A DNA stretch of 39,677 nt from CAZJJK01 sp964546285 (GTDB taxonomy: Bacteria; Spirochaetota; Spirochaetia; Treponematales; Breznakiellaceae). Under the pieces are notes generated by a model. It had not been told where the DNA came from, searched no databases, and worked only from the letters and a program-made list of their open reading frames with translations. Shown here piece after piece: positions 24,204 to 31,187 of the stretch. A program made the translations under genes and the position numbers. The first letter of the stretch is position 1. Each line of letters starts with the position of its first letter. The stretch is taken from NCBI GenBank assembly GCA_964546285.1, contig CAZJJK010000017.1:1-39677 (forward strand), read 5' to 3'.

Positions 24204-25066
24204 GGCGACAATTCCTCTAAAACCACCTCGTTTTCAGGAGGAGGGGCTCTTAGCGGCGCCTCTATTGGAGTGTCAAGCTCAGCCGGTTCGCTTTCTGTAT
24301 CGATATTTTCCTCAATCAGCGGGTCCGCGGCCTCGCCAAGCGGCTCATCTTCCGCGACCGAGACCGCTGCTCCTGACGGAGAAGTGGTATAAGAGTCGGA
24401 AGGAGCTTCCGAGGCCGAGCCTCCCTCGTTTTCGGCGGGTTTTTCATCATCTTTCGTTTCGGCGTCCACATAAACCCCGCTAACGCTTCCGGTGAATTCA
24501 AAAGCCCGCTCACGCGCGGAAACGCCAAAGCCGGTACCGCTGACGGAAGAACCATCCCCCCGTGTAATGGAAACGGGAATATCATCGCCGCCAAGCAGTA
24601 TTCGCTCATCATTCCGCCAGCTAAGCGCCAGCGTATCTATTTCCAGGTCTTCTTGCTCAATTACAATTTGGACCCCGCCATACAGATCCACGTCCCCTGA
24701 CACTAAATCCACTCGCGAGGCGCCAGCCGCGCCAACGGCGCCGACAGCGCTGGCGCTATCGGCTTCCTGGCTTTTTTTGCCATACTGGGCGAAAGCCAAC
24801 GAATCCACAATCATGACCTGATCTTTCTCATAGCGTTCCGCTTTATCGGCTTGAATCCTAACAATTGGTTCGCCGTCCCTGACGCGGACGTATTCCACGG
24901 AGTTCATCGTTATATCTGGTCTTTCGCTTTCATCGGTTAATACAGTGGTATCATAGCTAAAAGAACAAGCGGAAAATAATAGCTGCGCCACAACAAAGCC
25001 GCGCAAGCACCGCGGAGGTGGACAGAACGAGCGTATTTTAGGCAATCTGAAAACAGGTCGGCGCAT
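24200..25066 (-). CDS. lptC: LptC-like protein, probable lipoprotein, with an acidic tail
   Basis: A 288-residue protein at the head of the lpt operon. A short hydrophobic stretch ends in LLFSACSFS; Cys34 makes a spirochaete-style lipobox, so it may be lipid-anchored instead of using the usual LptC helix. Residues about 45-205 resemble LptC/OstA strands: MNSVEYVRVRDGEPIVRIQA, ADKAERYEKDQVMIVDSLAF, VDLYGGVQIVIEQEDLEIDT, and ILLGGDDIPVSI. From about 205 the sequence becomes a low-complexity acidic and Pro-rich tail, absent from typical 190-residue LptC proteins. GGAAGAAG precedes the ATG. Assignment rests on position and strand pattern; the tail function is unknown. Confidence 0.7.
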   Translation of the reverse strand: MRRPVFRLPKIRSFCPPPRCLRGFVVAQLLFSACSFSYDTTVLTDESERPDITMNSVEYVRVRDGEPIVRIQADKAERYEKDQVMIVDSLAFAQYGKKSQEADSASAVGAVGAAGASRVDLVSGDVDLYGGVQIVIEQEDLEIDTLALSWRNDERILLGGDDIPVSITRGDGSSVSGTGFGVSARERAFEFTGSVSGVYVDAETKDDEKPAENEGGSASEAPSDSYTTSPSGAAVSVAEDEPLGEAADPLIEENIDTESEPAELDTPIEAPLRAPPPENEVVLEELSP

Positions 25067-25264
25067 AGTGCTTCTTCCGTAGTATCGCGCGTAGCATTAA
25101 CGGCTATTCCCAAAGAAACGTTTCTCAGGGGCCAAAAGGCGATGAAAACACGCTTCCCCTTTATAATCGGATAGAAGCGTCCATTCCAATAGCCGACAGG
25201 CAACGGCCTTGACTTAATATACGAAAATTTTAGCGCTCTTAGCTAGGGTAAATAGCGATACCAA

Positions 25265-25750
25265 TCACAAACGGACGCCGCATTCCTCCGCGCCTAAATA
25301 TAAAACCGAATCGGATACAAAGGCTGTATCGCGATAATCCGGGACGTTGGACGAGGAGCGTTCGGTAAGGCTTTTAGCGGCGAGAATAGGAGCGCCCAAA
25401 CGCAACGCCAAGGCTATACCGTCTGACGGTCTAACTTCCATGGTAAAACGGCGCAAGCCCTTTCTGTAGTGGAGCCGGCCTAAATACGATTCCGCTTCAC
25501 GATCATATAAAGCGAATTCTTCCAAGCGGTAGCGATGCCGAATAAATAGTTCGGCAAGTAAATCATGGGTAAGGAGTTGAGTCGGCTTAATGCCCTCAAC
25601 CTCCATAATGATGGAACTAGCCTCACAGGGCCCGACCGGAACCATCAGCAAGGAAACGCCTTCGGAGTCACGAAGCAAAACAAAGGGCACGTCCGATTCC
25701 TTATCAAGAACGACTCCCGCGACTCTTAAATTTACGGTATTCGGCATCAT
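25265..25750 (-). CDS. Bifunctional nuclease (BFN/DUF151) family protein
   Basis: A 161-residue protein of the family whose plant and bacterial members were reported as DNase/RNase. It keeps the core pattern: FVLLRDSEGVSLLMVPVG, IMEVEGIKPTQLLTHDLLAELF, and VRPSDGIALALRLGAPILA. No catalytic residues have been firmly fixed for the family, so activity is only inferred. The ATG is 7 nt after a TATATT with no ribosome-binding site, again a leaderless layout; a second ATG follows directly. It is not overlapped with lptC (about 200 bp apart), so it is probably a separate unit. Confidence 0.88.
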   Translation of the reverse strand: MMPNTVNLRVAGVVLDKESDVPFVLLRDSEGVSLLMVPVGPCEASSIIMEVEGIKPTQLLTHDLLAELFIRHRYRLEEFALYDREAESYLGRLHYRKGLRRFTMEVRPSDGIALALRLGAPILAAKSLTERSSSNVPDYRDTAFVSDSVLYLGAEECGVRL

Positions 25751-25757
25751 GAGAATA

Positions 25758-25763
25758 AATATA
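25758..25763 (-). promoter_or_regulatory. -10 element of the BFN-family gene, leaderless type
   Basis: TATATT on the minus strand ends 7 nt before the ATG. The 16 bases up to and including the ATG differ at one position from those of the gene starting at 5249. No good -35 is visible. Confidence 0.4.
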
Positions 25764-25888
25764 GCACGCTGACAAGAATAAACCGAAAAGAGCCGTTCAA
25801 ATAATGATGGTTTTACAGAATTTTGGCTTACTGGGCCTTAGCGCTTCATGACAAAAGCGATGACGTCCGACTTTCGGCGGCATCTCGA

Positions 25889-25917
25889 TTGACAGCAAGC
25901 GATACCATCCATACACT
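25889..25917 (+). promoter_or_regulatory. Promoter of cheR-cheB
   Basis: TTGACA (25889-25894), a 17-bp spacer and TACACT (25912-25917). It predicts a leader of about 50 nt before the cheR ATG. A sigma28-like GGCGATAA at 25935-25942 lacks a matching upstream box. Confidence 0.5.
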
Positions 25918-25976
25918 TGGAAGCGACGACATAAGGCGATAAAGCTTAAGCTTGAGCCGAAAACGGCGGGTAATTC

Positions 25977-26792
25977 ATGGGTGATTTCCTAAGCGACGGT
26001 GACTTCAAACTTTATAGTACGCTCATTTATAACGAGAGTGGAATACATTTCTCCGATACCAATCGTTCCATTTTGGAAAGTCGGCTCCGTGAACGTCTCC
26101 GTGATAAGAAGCTTGGTTCGGTCCGCGAATATTATTCCCTAATCACCAGCGACAAGGAAGAAATGAAGGTTCTTCTGGACTCGGTCACCACAAACCTTAC
26201 GCGCTTTTTTAGAAACCAAGCCCATTTTGACGCGTTTGAAAAATATGTGATCCCGGAGCTTTTAAAGGTTCACGAAGGCGGGGAAAAGAAGCTTCGGGTT
26301 TGGAGCGCCGGCTGTTCCACCGGGGAAGAGCCCTATACCATCGCTATGTTGCTAAAAACCTTGTTGCCTCCTTCTTGGCAGTTTGAGATAGTCGCCAGCG
26401 ATATCAGCTTAAAATCATTGATGGTCGGCAAAGAGGGTTTTTATAATGACACGCGGGTAAGCGGTATTCCAAACCTTTTGTTAAACCGATTTTTTGAGCG
26501 GGTAGAGGGCGGTTACCGCGTAGGTGATGAAATAAAGCGTTTGATCCGCTTTGACTATCACAATTTAAAGAACGATTCCGGCTTAAGGAACCTTGATGTG
26601 GTGTTCTGCCGCAATGTCTTGATTTATTTTGATGAATCAGCCCAAAGGGCGACGGTAGAGCGTTTTTGGGACGCGATGTCGCCAAGATCTTTTCTTTTTA
26701 TTGGCCATTCGGAATCGTTGTTTGGAATGAACACCAGATTTGAATTCGTAAAAACGGAATGGGCTTGTTTCTACCGAAAACACGTGGGCTAG
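25977..26792 (+). CDS. cheR: Chemotaxis protein methyltransferase CheR
   Basis: A 271-residue enzyme that methylates Glu residues of chemoreceptors with S-adenosylmethionine. The N-terminal helical domain includes SILESRLRERLRDKKLG, and the SAM site reads RVWSAGCSTGEEPYTIAM near residues 109-125. FCRNVLIYFD and FLFIGHSESL are the usual C-terminal motifs. The pentapeptide-binding beta subdomain, FFRNQAHFDAF region onward, looks ordinary. GGCGGG is the only candidate ribosome-binding site and is weak. Gene order cheR-cheB with a 17-nt gap gives the opposing adaptation pair that would act on receptors such as the one at the left end of the window. Confidence 0.95.
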   Translation: MGDFLSDGDFKLYSTLIYNESGIHFSDTNRSILESRLRERLRDKKLGSVREYYSLITSDKEEMKVLLDSVTTNLTRFFRNQAHFDAFEKYVIPELLKVHEGGEKKLRVWSAGCSTGEEPYTIAMLLKTLLPPSWQFEIVASDISLKSLMVGKEGFYNDTRVSGIPNLLLNRFFERVEGGYRVGDEIKRLIRFDYHNLKNDSGLRNLDVVFCRNVLIYFDESAQRATVERFWDAMSPRSFLFIGHSESLFGMNTRFEFVKTEWACFYRKHVG

Positions 26793-26809
26793 AACCTTGA
26801 GGGATGGAT

Positions 26810-28024
26810 ATGAATGAGGCCCTAGGCGTATTAGTGGTCGACGACTCGGCCTTAATGCGTAGCCTAATCACAAAAATGATAGAAAGCGTTCCGGGCTTGG
26901 CGGTCGTGGACCGCGCCATGAACGGACTTTTCGCCCTTCAAAAAATACCTCGCTGTCATCCTGACGTTATCGTGCTGGATCTGGAAATGCCGCAACTAGA
27001 CGGCATCGGCTTTCTTCGCGAGCGAAAGCGTTTGGGCATAGATATTCCGGTTATAATTCTATCCTCGCTAGCTAGGCGCGGCGCGGAAATAACGATGGAA
27101 GCGTTGGCGCTGGGGGCTAGCGACTTTATCATGAAGCCGTCGGGATCGATCTCCCAAGACATTCACTGCGTCAAGGATCAATTAGCCGATCGCTTACTCG
27201 CCTATGGCGCGCAATATCGATTAAAACATGGAGTTCTAGTTCCCAAACCAAGTTTGGAAGAGTTCACGCGGCTGGAGCGGAGAAACGAAGAGGCAAAACC
27301 TCGGAGCCTTATTAACGAGGATGAGTGGCGACAGGATCGCGAAACGCCAAGTCAGAGCGTAAAGTTGGAAGCGCCAGCCAAAACGCGATGGGAACAACGG
27401 CCTAAACCGCTGCCCCCGCCAACGCCCTTACGAAAACCAGGCCCGACCGAACTGATCGCTATCGGCATTTCAACCGGTGGCCCTAATGCTCTGCGTGAAA
27501 TATTTTCCGCCTTGGATGCGGACTTGGACCGGCCAATTTTGGTTGTGCAACATATGCCGCCAGGGTTTACCGCCGAATTCGCTAAAAGCTTGGATAGGAT
27601 CTGCCCTTTAGAGGTTAAGGAAGCGGCTGAGGGCGATTTAGTCCTTCCGGGACGTATCCTAATCGCGCCAGGCGACCGTCACTTAGAGCTAGAAAAACGG
27701 CCGCTAGCGACCATCGCCCATATATCCGATAGTCCCACGGTTAACGGCCACAGGCCATCCGCCGATGTTCTTTTCGCGTCGGTGGCCAAACAGTACGGCA
27801 ATAAGGCCTTAGGCGTCATAATGACCGGGATGGGCCGCGATGGAGCCCGGGAACTAGGCAGCATTTACCGAGAAGGCGGCATAACGCTCGGCCAGGATGA
27901 GAGCAGCTCAGTGGTATACGGCATGCCGCGCGTCGCCTGGGAATTGGGACATGTTATGGAACAGGTTCCCTTAGCGAAAATGGCGGCGCGTATCTGCGAA
28001 TTAGCGAAAGAAGAGCGACATTAA
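26810..28024 (+). CDS. cheB: Chemotaxis response regulator protein-glutamate methylesterase CheB
   Basis: A 404-residue protein. The receiver domain starts at once (VLVVDDSALMRS), with the phospho-acceptor Asp in VIVLDLEMPQLDG and Lys in IMKPSG. A charged Pro-rich linker covers about 150-205. The methylesterase domain has the catalytic triad Ser in GISTGGPNAL, His in VVQHMPPGFTAEF, and Asp in MTGMGRDGA. It demethylates or deamidates receptor Glu/Gln. An ATG at 26804 would add two residues, but GAGGG lies 7 nt before the ATG at 26810, which is taken as the start. The linker is longer than in enteric CheB. Confidence 0.95.
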   Translation: MNEALGVLVVDDSALMRSLITKMIESVPGLAVVDRAMNGLFALQKIPRCHPDVIVLDLEMPQLDGIGFLRERKRLGIDIPVIILSSLARRGAEITMEALALGASDFIMKPSGSISQDIHCVKDQLADRLLAYGAQYRLKHGVLVPKPSLEEFTRLERRNEEAKPRSLINEDEWRQDRETPSQSVKLEAPAKTRWEQRPKPLPPPTPLRKPGPTELIAIGISTGGPNALREIFSALDADLDRPILVVQHMPPGFTAEFAKSLDRICPLEVKEAAEGDLVLPGRILIAPGDRHLELEKRPLATIAHISDSPTVNGHRPSADVLFASVAKQYGNKALGVIMTGMGRDGARELGSIYREGGITLGQDESSSVVYGMPRVAWELGHVMEQVPLAKMAARICELAKEERH

Positions 28025-28054
28025 CGTTATCGCGCGGCTTCCTTCAGAAAAAAA

Positions 28055-28501
28055 CTAGACGTATTCAGTCTCGGCTTCCGCTTTTTCATAGTCGCCAGAG
28101 GGAAGGGTGGAGAGTATGGTTGGCGCCGCCTTTGTCAGCTTTATGCGACGGAGAAAGAATACGGCTAAAAAGCCCAAAGCCATACCAAACACCCCGCCCA
28201 TAGCCCGAGCCGGCTCGCCCGAAACGGGAAAAAACACGGAAACAGCGGTATAAAAAGCCGCAAAGCCAAAAAGAGGGGGTAAAAACACAAGCGCGGCTTG
28301 AGCCGCGGCGGCAGCTATTGGCACCTCAAGTTCAACTCTTTGACCAAGCTTTAAATCCAAGCCAAGCCGATTAATGGCGATAAAGCGCTTGCAATCTGCC
28401 TGACATTCTTGATTAACGCAGCCGATACAGGCGTTGAACTGTCCGCCCCTAATCGTAATGTTTTCTCCCTCTATCTTCTCTACCCTAGCTATTTCTCTCA
28501 C
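28055..28501 (-). CDS. RseC/MucC-like protein
   Basis: A 148-residue membrane protein of the RseC (SoxR-reducing / sigma-E-modulating) family. The N-terminal cytosolic domain carries four Cys at 25, 28, 33 and 37 (CIGCVNQECQADC), a likely iron-sulphur or redox site. Two membrane helices follow at about 73-93 and 103-122, then a short tail. It starts with GTG preceded by GGAGG, and overlaps the end of the YmdB paralog by 17 nt. No sigma-E, RseA/B or Rnf genes are in view, so the proteobacterial role need not apply. Confidence 0.82.
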   Translation of the reverse strand: MREIARVEKIEGENITIRGGQFNACIGCVNQECQADCKRFIAINRLGLDLKLGQRVELEVPIAAAAAQAALVFLPPLFGFAAFYTAVSVFFPVSGEPARAMGGVFGMALGFLAVFFLRRIKLTKAAPTILSTLPSGDYEKAEAETEYV

Positions 28502-29297
28502 CCGCCGCCTCCGGAGCGTTTACCGATCGAACCACGCTTTCAATCGATAGAGCGCGGCCATCATCCGCCGCTTCTATAACAACGGCCTGAAGCTCCAGCC
28601 GAGCCCAAGCGTCCCGCGACCAATCAGGTATGCCGCTACGGTATTCCGCGATACGCGAAACCGGGTCCGTTCCGCCAACCGAGTCCTGGCTTCCCGTGCG
28701 GCCGGCATCACAAATAACGGCGGTTCCGCCTTCCAGAATTCTCGCGTCGGCCGTTCGCACCCGCGTATGAGAACCTATAAGCGCCGTGCATCGGCCATCG
28801 GCTAGATGAAACAACGAAAGTTTCTCAGCGGTGGCTTGGGCATGAAAATCCAGAAAAACAATGGGACTTTCCCTGCTCAAGCGCTCTAACAACTCAGGCA
28901 ATACGACAAAGGGACTATCGGCGTGAATCCGATCAAAACCGGTCTGCCCAAGCAATGAAGCGACCGCGATTTTACGCGCGCCAACGGTAAAAACTCGGCT
29001 ACCATAGCCTGGCGCGCCTGGAGGAAGATTGAACGGCCGCAAAACATAGGGCAGTCTATCCAGCTCAGCGACAAGATCCTTTTTATAAAAACAGCACTCC
29101 CCGGTCGTCAAGGCCTGAACGCCAAGCTTTCGCAAATACGCCGCGTGATTGCGGCCCATTCCATACCCGCCAGTAGCGCCATCGCCGCAAGCGATAATAA
29201 AATCGATATTTAATTCTTTTTTTACATCATTAAGAAGCGATTTAAGAACATAGATGCCAGCTTTGCCGACAATTTCCGCGATATAAAGAATCCTCAA
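28485..29297 (-). CDS. Degenerate YmdB paralog, probable pseudoenzyme
   Basis: A 270-residue YmdB-family protein whose fold is intact but active site is not. Relative to the intact copy at 20281-21159: GDVVG becomes AEIVG (Asp to Glu), NGENAA becomes CGDGAT (Glu to Asp, Asn to Gly), GNHIW becomes GECCF (Asn to Glu, catalytic His to Cys), and THTHV becomes SHTRV (His to Arg). The DFHA His and the first His of the last pair remain. The family uses these for two metals and catalysis, so normal activity is unlikely; binding of a nucleotide or partner is possible. It starts at TTG with GAGG 8 nt upstream, 24 nt after the TPR gene, and overlaps the RseC-like gene. Confidence 0.85.
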   Translation of the reverse strand: MRILYIAEIVGKAGIYVLKSLLNDVKKELNIDFIIACGDGATGGYGMGRNHAAYLRKLGVQALTTGECCFYKKDLVAELDRLPYVLRPFNLPPGAPGYGSRVFTVGARKIAVASLLGQTGFDRIHADSPFVVLPELLERLSRESPIVFLDFHAQATAEKLSLFHLADGRCTALIGSHTRVRTADARILEGGTAVICDAGRTGSQDSVGGTDPVSRIAEYRSGIPDWSRDAWARLELQAVVIEAADDGRALSIESVVRSVNAPEAAGERNS

Positions 29298-29321
29298 ACG
29301 TTTTTCCTCTGAAAGAATGAT

Positions 29322-29864
29322 TCAACGACGGCCGACGATTGGCCCCTTTCTATTGGACAGGGTAGCTAAAAGCCGGGAAAACTCATCAGCCGCCCGACTG
29401 TCGCCAAGTTCGGCGCAGGTATCACGAAGATTATAAACGGCGTCATAATACCAGGGGTTAAGATTGATAGCCCGTTCAAAGCACTCGCGCGCCTCATTAT
29501 AGGAGCCTTCTTGAAAATACAAGACGCCAAGATTGTTCCAACAGTGGGACAAGTTAGGATCACGAACCAAGGCACCTTGATAGCAATTTTCGGCCTCATC
29601 AAAGCGTTCCTGTTCATAATACACTAAACCCAGCGCCGCCCAGGCTTCAGCCCGCGTATCGTCTATGGAACGGCATCGATCCAAACAAAACTCGGCTTCG
29701 TCATAATCGCCGCTTCTATGTTGGGCGACGCCGAGATTTAACCAAAGCAGGGGATTTTCCGGCTCCATAATAAGAGCCCGCCTGAAAAGAGGGATAGCGT
29801 CGGTCGGTCGGTTCGCTTCAGTCAGCACAATACCGGAGTCATTAAGCTCGGCGACGGTCTCCAT
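29322..29864 (-). CDS. Tetratricopeptide repeat protein
   Basis: A 180-residue soluble protein made of about five tandem TPRs, for example AIPLFRRALIMEPENPLLWL, DEAEFCLDRCRSIDDTRAEA, DEAENCYQGALVRDPNLSHC and NEARECFERAINLNPWYYDA. No signal, membrane helix or other domain. Such repeats bind protein partners. A clear GGGAGG precedes the ATG. It heads the operon with the YmdB paralog and RseC-like gene, so it may help assemble them; that is inference from position only. Confidence 0.88.
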   Translation of the reverse strand: METVAELNDSGIVLTEANRPTDAIPLFRRALIMEPENPLLWLNLGVAQHRSGDYDEAEFCLDRCRSIDDTRAEAWAALGLVYYEQERFDEAENCYQGALVRDPNLSHCWNNLGVLYFQEGSYNEARECFERAINLNPWYYDAVYNLRDTCAELGDSRAADEFSRLLATLSNRKGPIVGRR

Positions 29865-29968
29865 GGCTTCCTCCCTTGTTAACTATATCGTATAAGCCCA
29901 CGGTCTTCCAGCGCTAAACAAGATGGCCGCGCCAAAACGAGACGGCAAAGAGGAACAGGGCGGCGCGC

Positions 29969-29997
29969 TTGATCAGCGACTGCTAAGCCATTATATT
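29969..29997 (+). promoter_or_regulatory. Promoter of the small heat-shock protein gene
   Basis: TTGATC (29969-29974), a 17-bp spacer and TATATT (29992-29997). It predicts a leader of about 90 nt before the ATG at 30095, long enough for structure. No CIRCE repeat is seen. Confidence 0.5.
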
Positions 29998-30094
29998 AGA
30001 ACCATAAGCTTCCGTAATGGTAACGGAGGCGGACCGCTCCATAAGGGGGGTCAAGCAGAGCCGGGCCGACTGGACGGCGTTAAAGGAGCCTCTA

Positions 30095-30667
30095 ATGAAA
30101 GGCAACAAGGTTTTTTTAGATTTAGGTACGGTATTTGATGAAATTTTTGACGCGGCCAGGGATCTGGGCGAGGAATTTCAGAAAAGTTTTAATAAATTTG
30201 GGGAAAACGATTCCAATGGAAATGAAAAGGCCGAGGAAAGGCCGTTTCGCCATGGGCAGCGAAACCCCTTCGGTTTTACTCAGGATGAAACCACGGATTA
30301 TTATCCCAATTTCTCCTATCCGCCCATGAACGTGTATATGACTAGCGACCGCAGTTTGGTTTTCGAATTCGCTTTGGCGGGCTTTGACGAAAAGGACATC
30401 AATCTGACCTTCCAGGGCGATTACATGGTATTTTCCGCTCGGATGACCAATCCGCCATCGGAAGAGGAAAATGTCCGCTATTTTAAGCGGCGCTTAAAAC
30501 TAAAGGATATAGAAAAACAAAAATATTACGTGCCTCTGGACAAGTTCGCGCAGGAAGATGTCAAAGCGCTCTATCGCAATGGCATCCTTAAGGTAAGCGT
30601 CCCTCCAAAAGATGATTTCACCACCCAGGAAGGCATTAAGATAGAGATTATTAAGGAAGGCGAATAG
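30095..30667 (+). CDS. Hsp20 / alpha-crystallin family small heat-shock protein
   Basis: A 190-residue ATP-independent holdase. The alpha-crystallin domain covers about residues 80-175: MNVYMTSDRSLVFEFALAGF, INLTFQGDYMVFSA, VRYFKRRLKL and ALYRNGILKVSVPPKD. The C-terminal IKIEI supplies the I-x-I motif that joins subunits in oligomers. The N-terminal arm is Phe-rich and charged. The frame is open back to an ATG at 30017, but AAAGGAG lies 6 nt before the ATG at 30095, which is chosen. Monocistronic, ending in a strong terminator. Confidence 0.93.
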   Translation: MKGNKVFLDLGTVFDEIFDAARDLGEEFQKSFNKFGENDSNGNEKAEERPFRHGQRNPFGFTQDETTDYYPNFSYPPMNVYMTSDRSLVFEFALAGFDEKDINLTFQGDYMVFSARMTNPPSEEENVRYFKRRLKLKDIEKQKYYVPLDKFAQEDVKALYRNGILKVSVPPKDDFTTQEGIKIEIIKEGE

Positions 30668-30777
30668 CTTCTCCTGACCCAGGGTCTCGCGTAGGCCTAA
30701 AAACAAATCCGCGTTAGCCTGAAATGTTGGGGTTTAGCGGTTTGAGCCTTTTGAAAGCGCATCAGTTGATACATAGG

Positions 30778-30807
30778 AAAGCCGCCCGGCTAAGCGGGCG
30801 GCTTTTT
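30778..30807 (+). terminator. Intrinsic terminator of the Hsp20 gene
   Basis: GCCGCCCG (30781-30788), a 6-nt loop, CGGGCGGC (30795-30802) and TTTTT. On the minus strand only TTT follows, so it is mainly for the plus strand. Confidence 0.85.
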
Positions 30808-30828
30808 ATATGATAAGCTTAAGCTTTC

Positions 30829-30870
30829 AGCGCTTCTTTCAAAAGTCCATGTCTTTTTGAAAGAAGCGCT
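30829..30870 (-). repeat. Perfect 16-bp inverted repeat directly after hpf
   Basis: AGCGCTTCTTTCAAAA (30829-30844) pairs perfectly with 30855-30870 across a 10-nt loop. It begins at the base after the hpf stop codon. No U-tract follows on either strand, so it is more a 3'-end stabiliser or factor-dependent end than a classic terminator. Confidence 0.75.
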
Positions 30871-31161
30871 TTAGTGTTTGGCTTTAACTTTTTCCTTTTC
30901 CTTAACGATCTTTTTTTCCAGTTTATCTATTAGTTTATCGATGGCGGGATGAAGATCGAAATCTCTATCCGAAACGTGTATCGATACTCCCCAACGGAAA
31001 TTAACCGTCGCCTCAACCGAAAATTCTTTTTCTTTTGTAAAGGTGAACAGCATATCGACAATCATATTTTCCGCGTTTGGAATTCGTTCTATTTTTTTAT
31101 CCAGGAATTCGCGAGTTTCCTCTCTCAAGCTGAAGTGAACCGCTTTCACATCGATGTTCAT
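30871..31161 (-). CDS. hpf: Ribosome hibernation-promoting factor, short form
   Basis: A 96-residue protein of the HPF/YfiA family that binds the 30S decoding region and idles ribosomes in stress or stationary phase. MNIDVKAVHFSLREETREFLDKK begins the beta-alpha fold, and VEATVNFRWGVSIHVSDRDFD then DLHPAIDKLIDKLEKKIVK complete it. The tail is Lys-rich. It lacks the C-terminal dimerisation domain of long HPF, so it would act as the short type. AGGAGG sits 6 nt before the ATG. Its place 26 nt after rpoN mirrors the rpoN-hpf order in proteobacteria. Confidence 0.93.
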   Translation of the reverse strand: MNIDVKAVHFSLREETREFLDKKIERIPNAENMIVDMLFTFTKEKEFSVEATVNFRWGVSIHVSDRDFDLHPAIDKLIDKLEKKIVKEKEKVKAKH

Positions 31162-31187
31162 GCGTACCTCCTGTGTTTTTCCGGGCT

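Noticed and set aside
24937..25203. An 88-codon minus-strand frame across the lptC start
   Set aside because: It overlaps lptC in another frame and shows no domain or start signal; hydrophobic and aromatic content is not enough.
25935..25957. A possible sigma28 flagellar promoter before cheR (GGCGATAA, GCCGAAAA)
   Set aside because: No TAAA-type -35 at the right spacing, while a good TTGACA-N17-TACACT promoter is present just upstream.
30017..30094. Upstream in-frame ATG extending the Hsp20 protein by 26 residues
   Set aside because: No ribosome-binding site at 30017, whereas AAAGGAG is well placed for 30095, and the extra residues do not look like the family.
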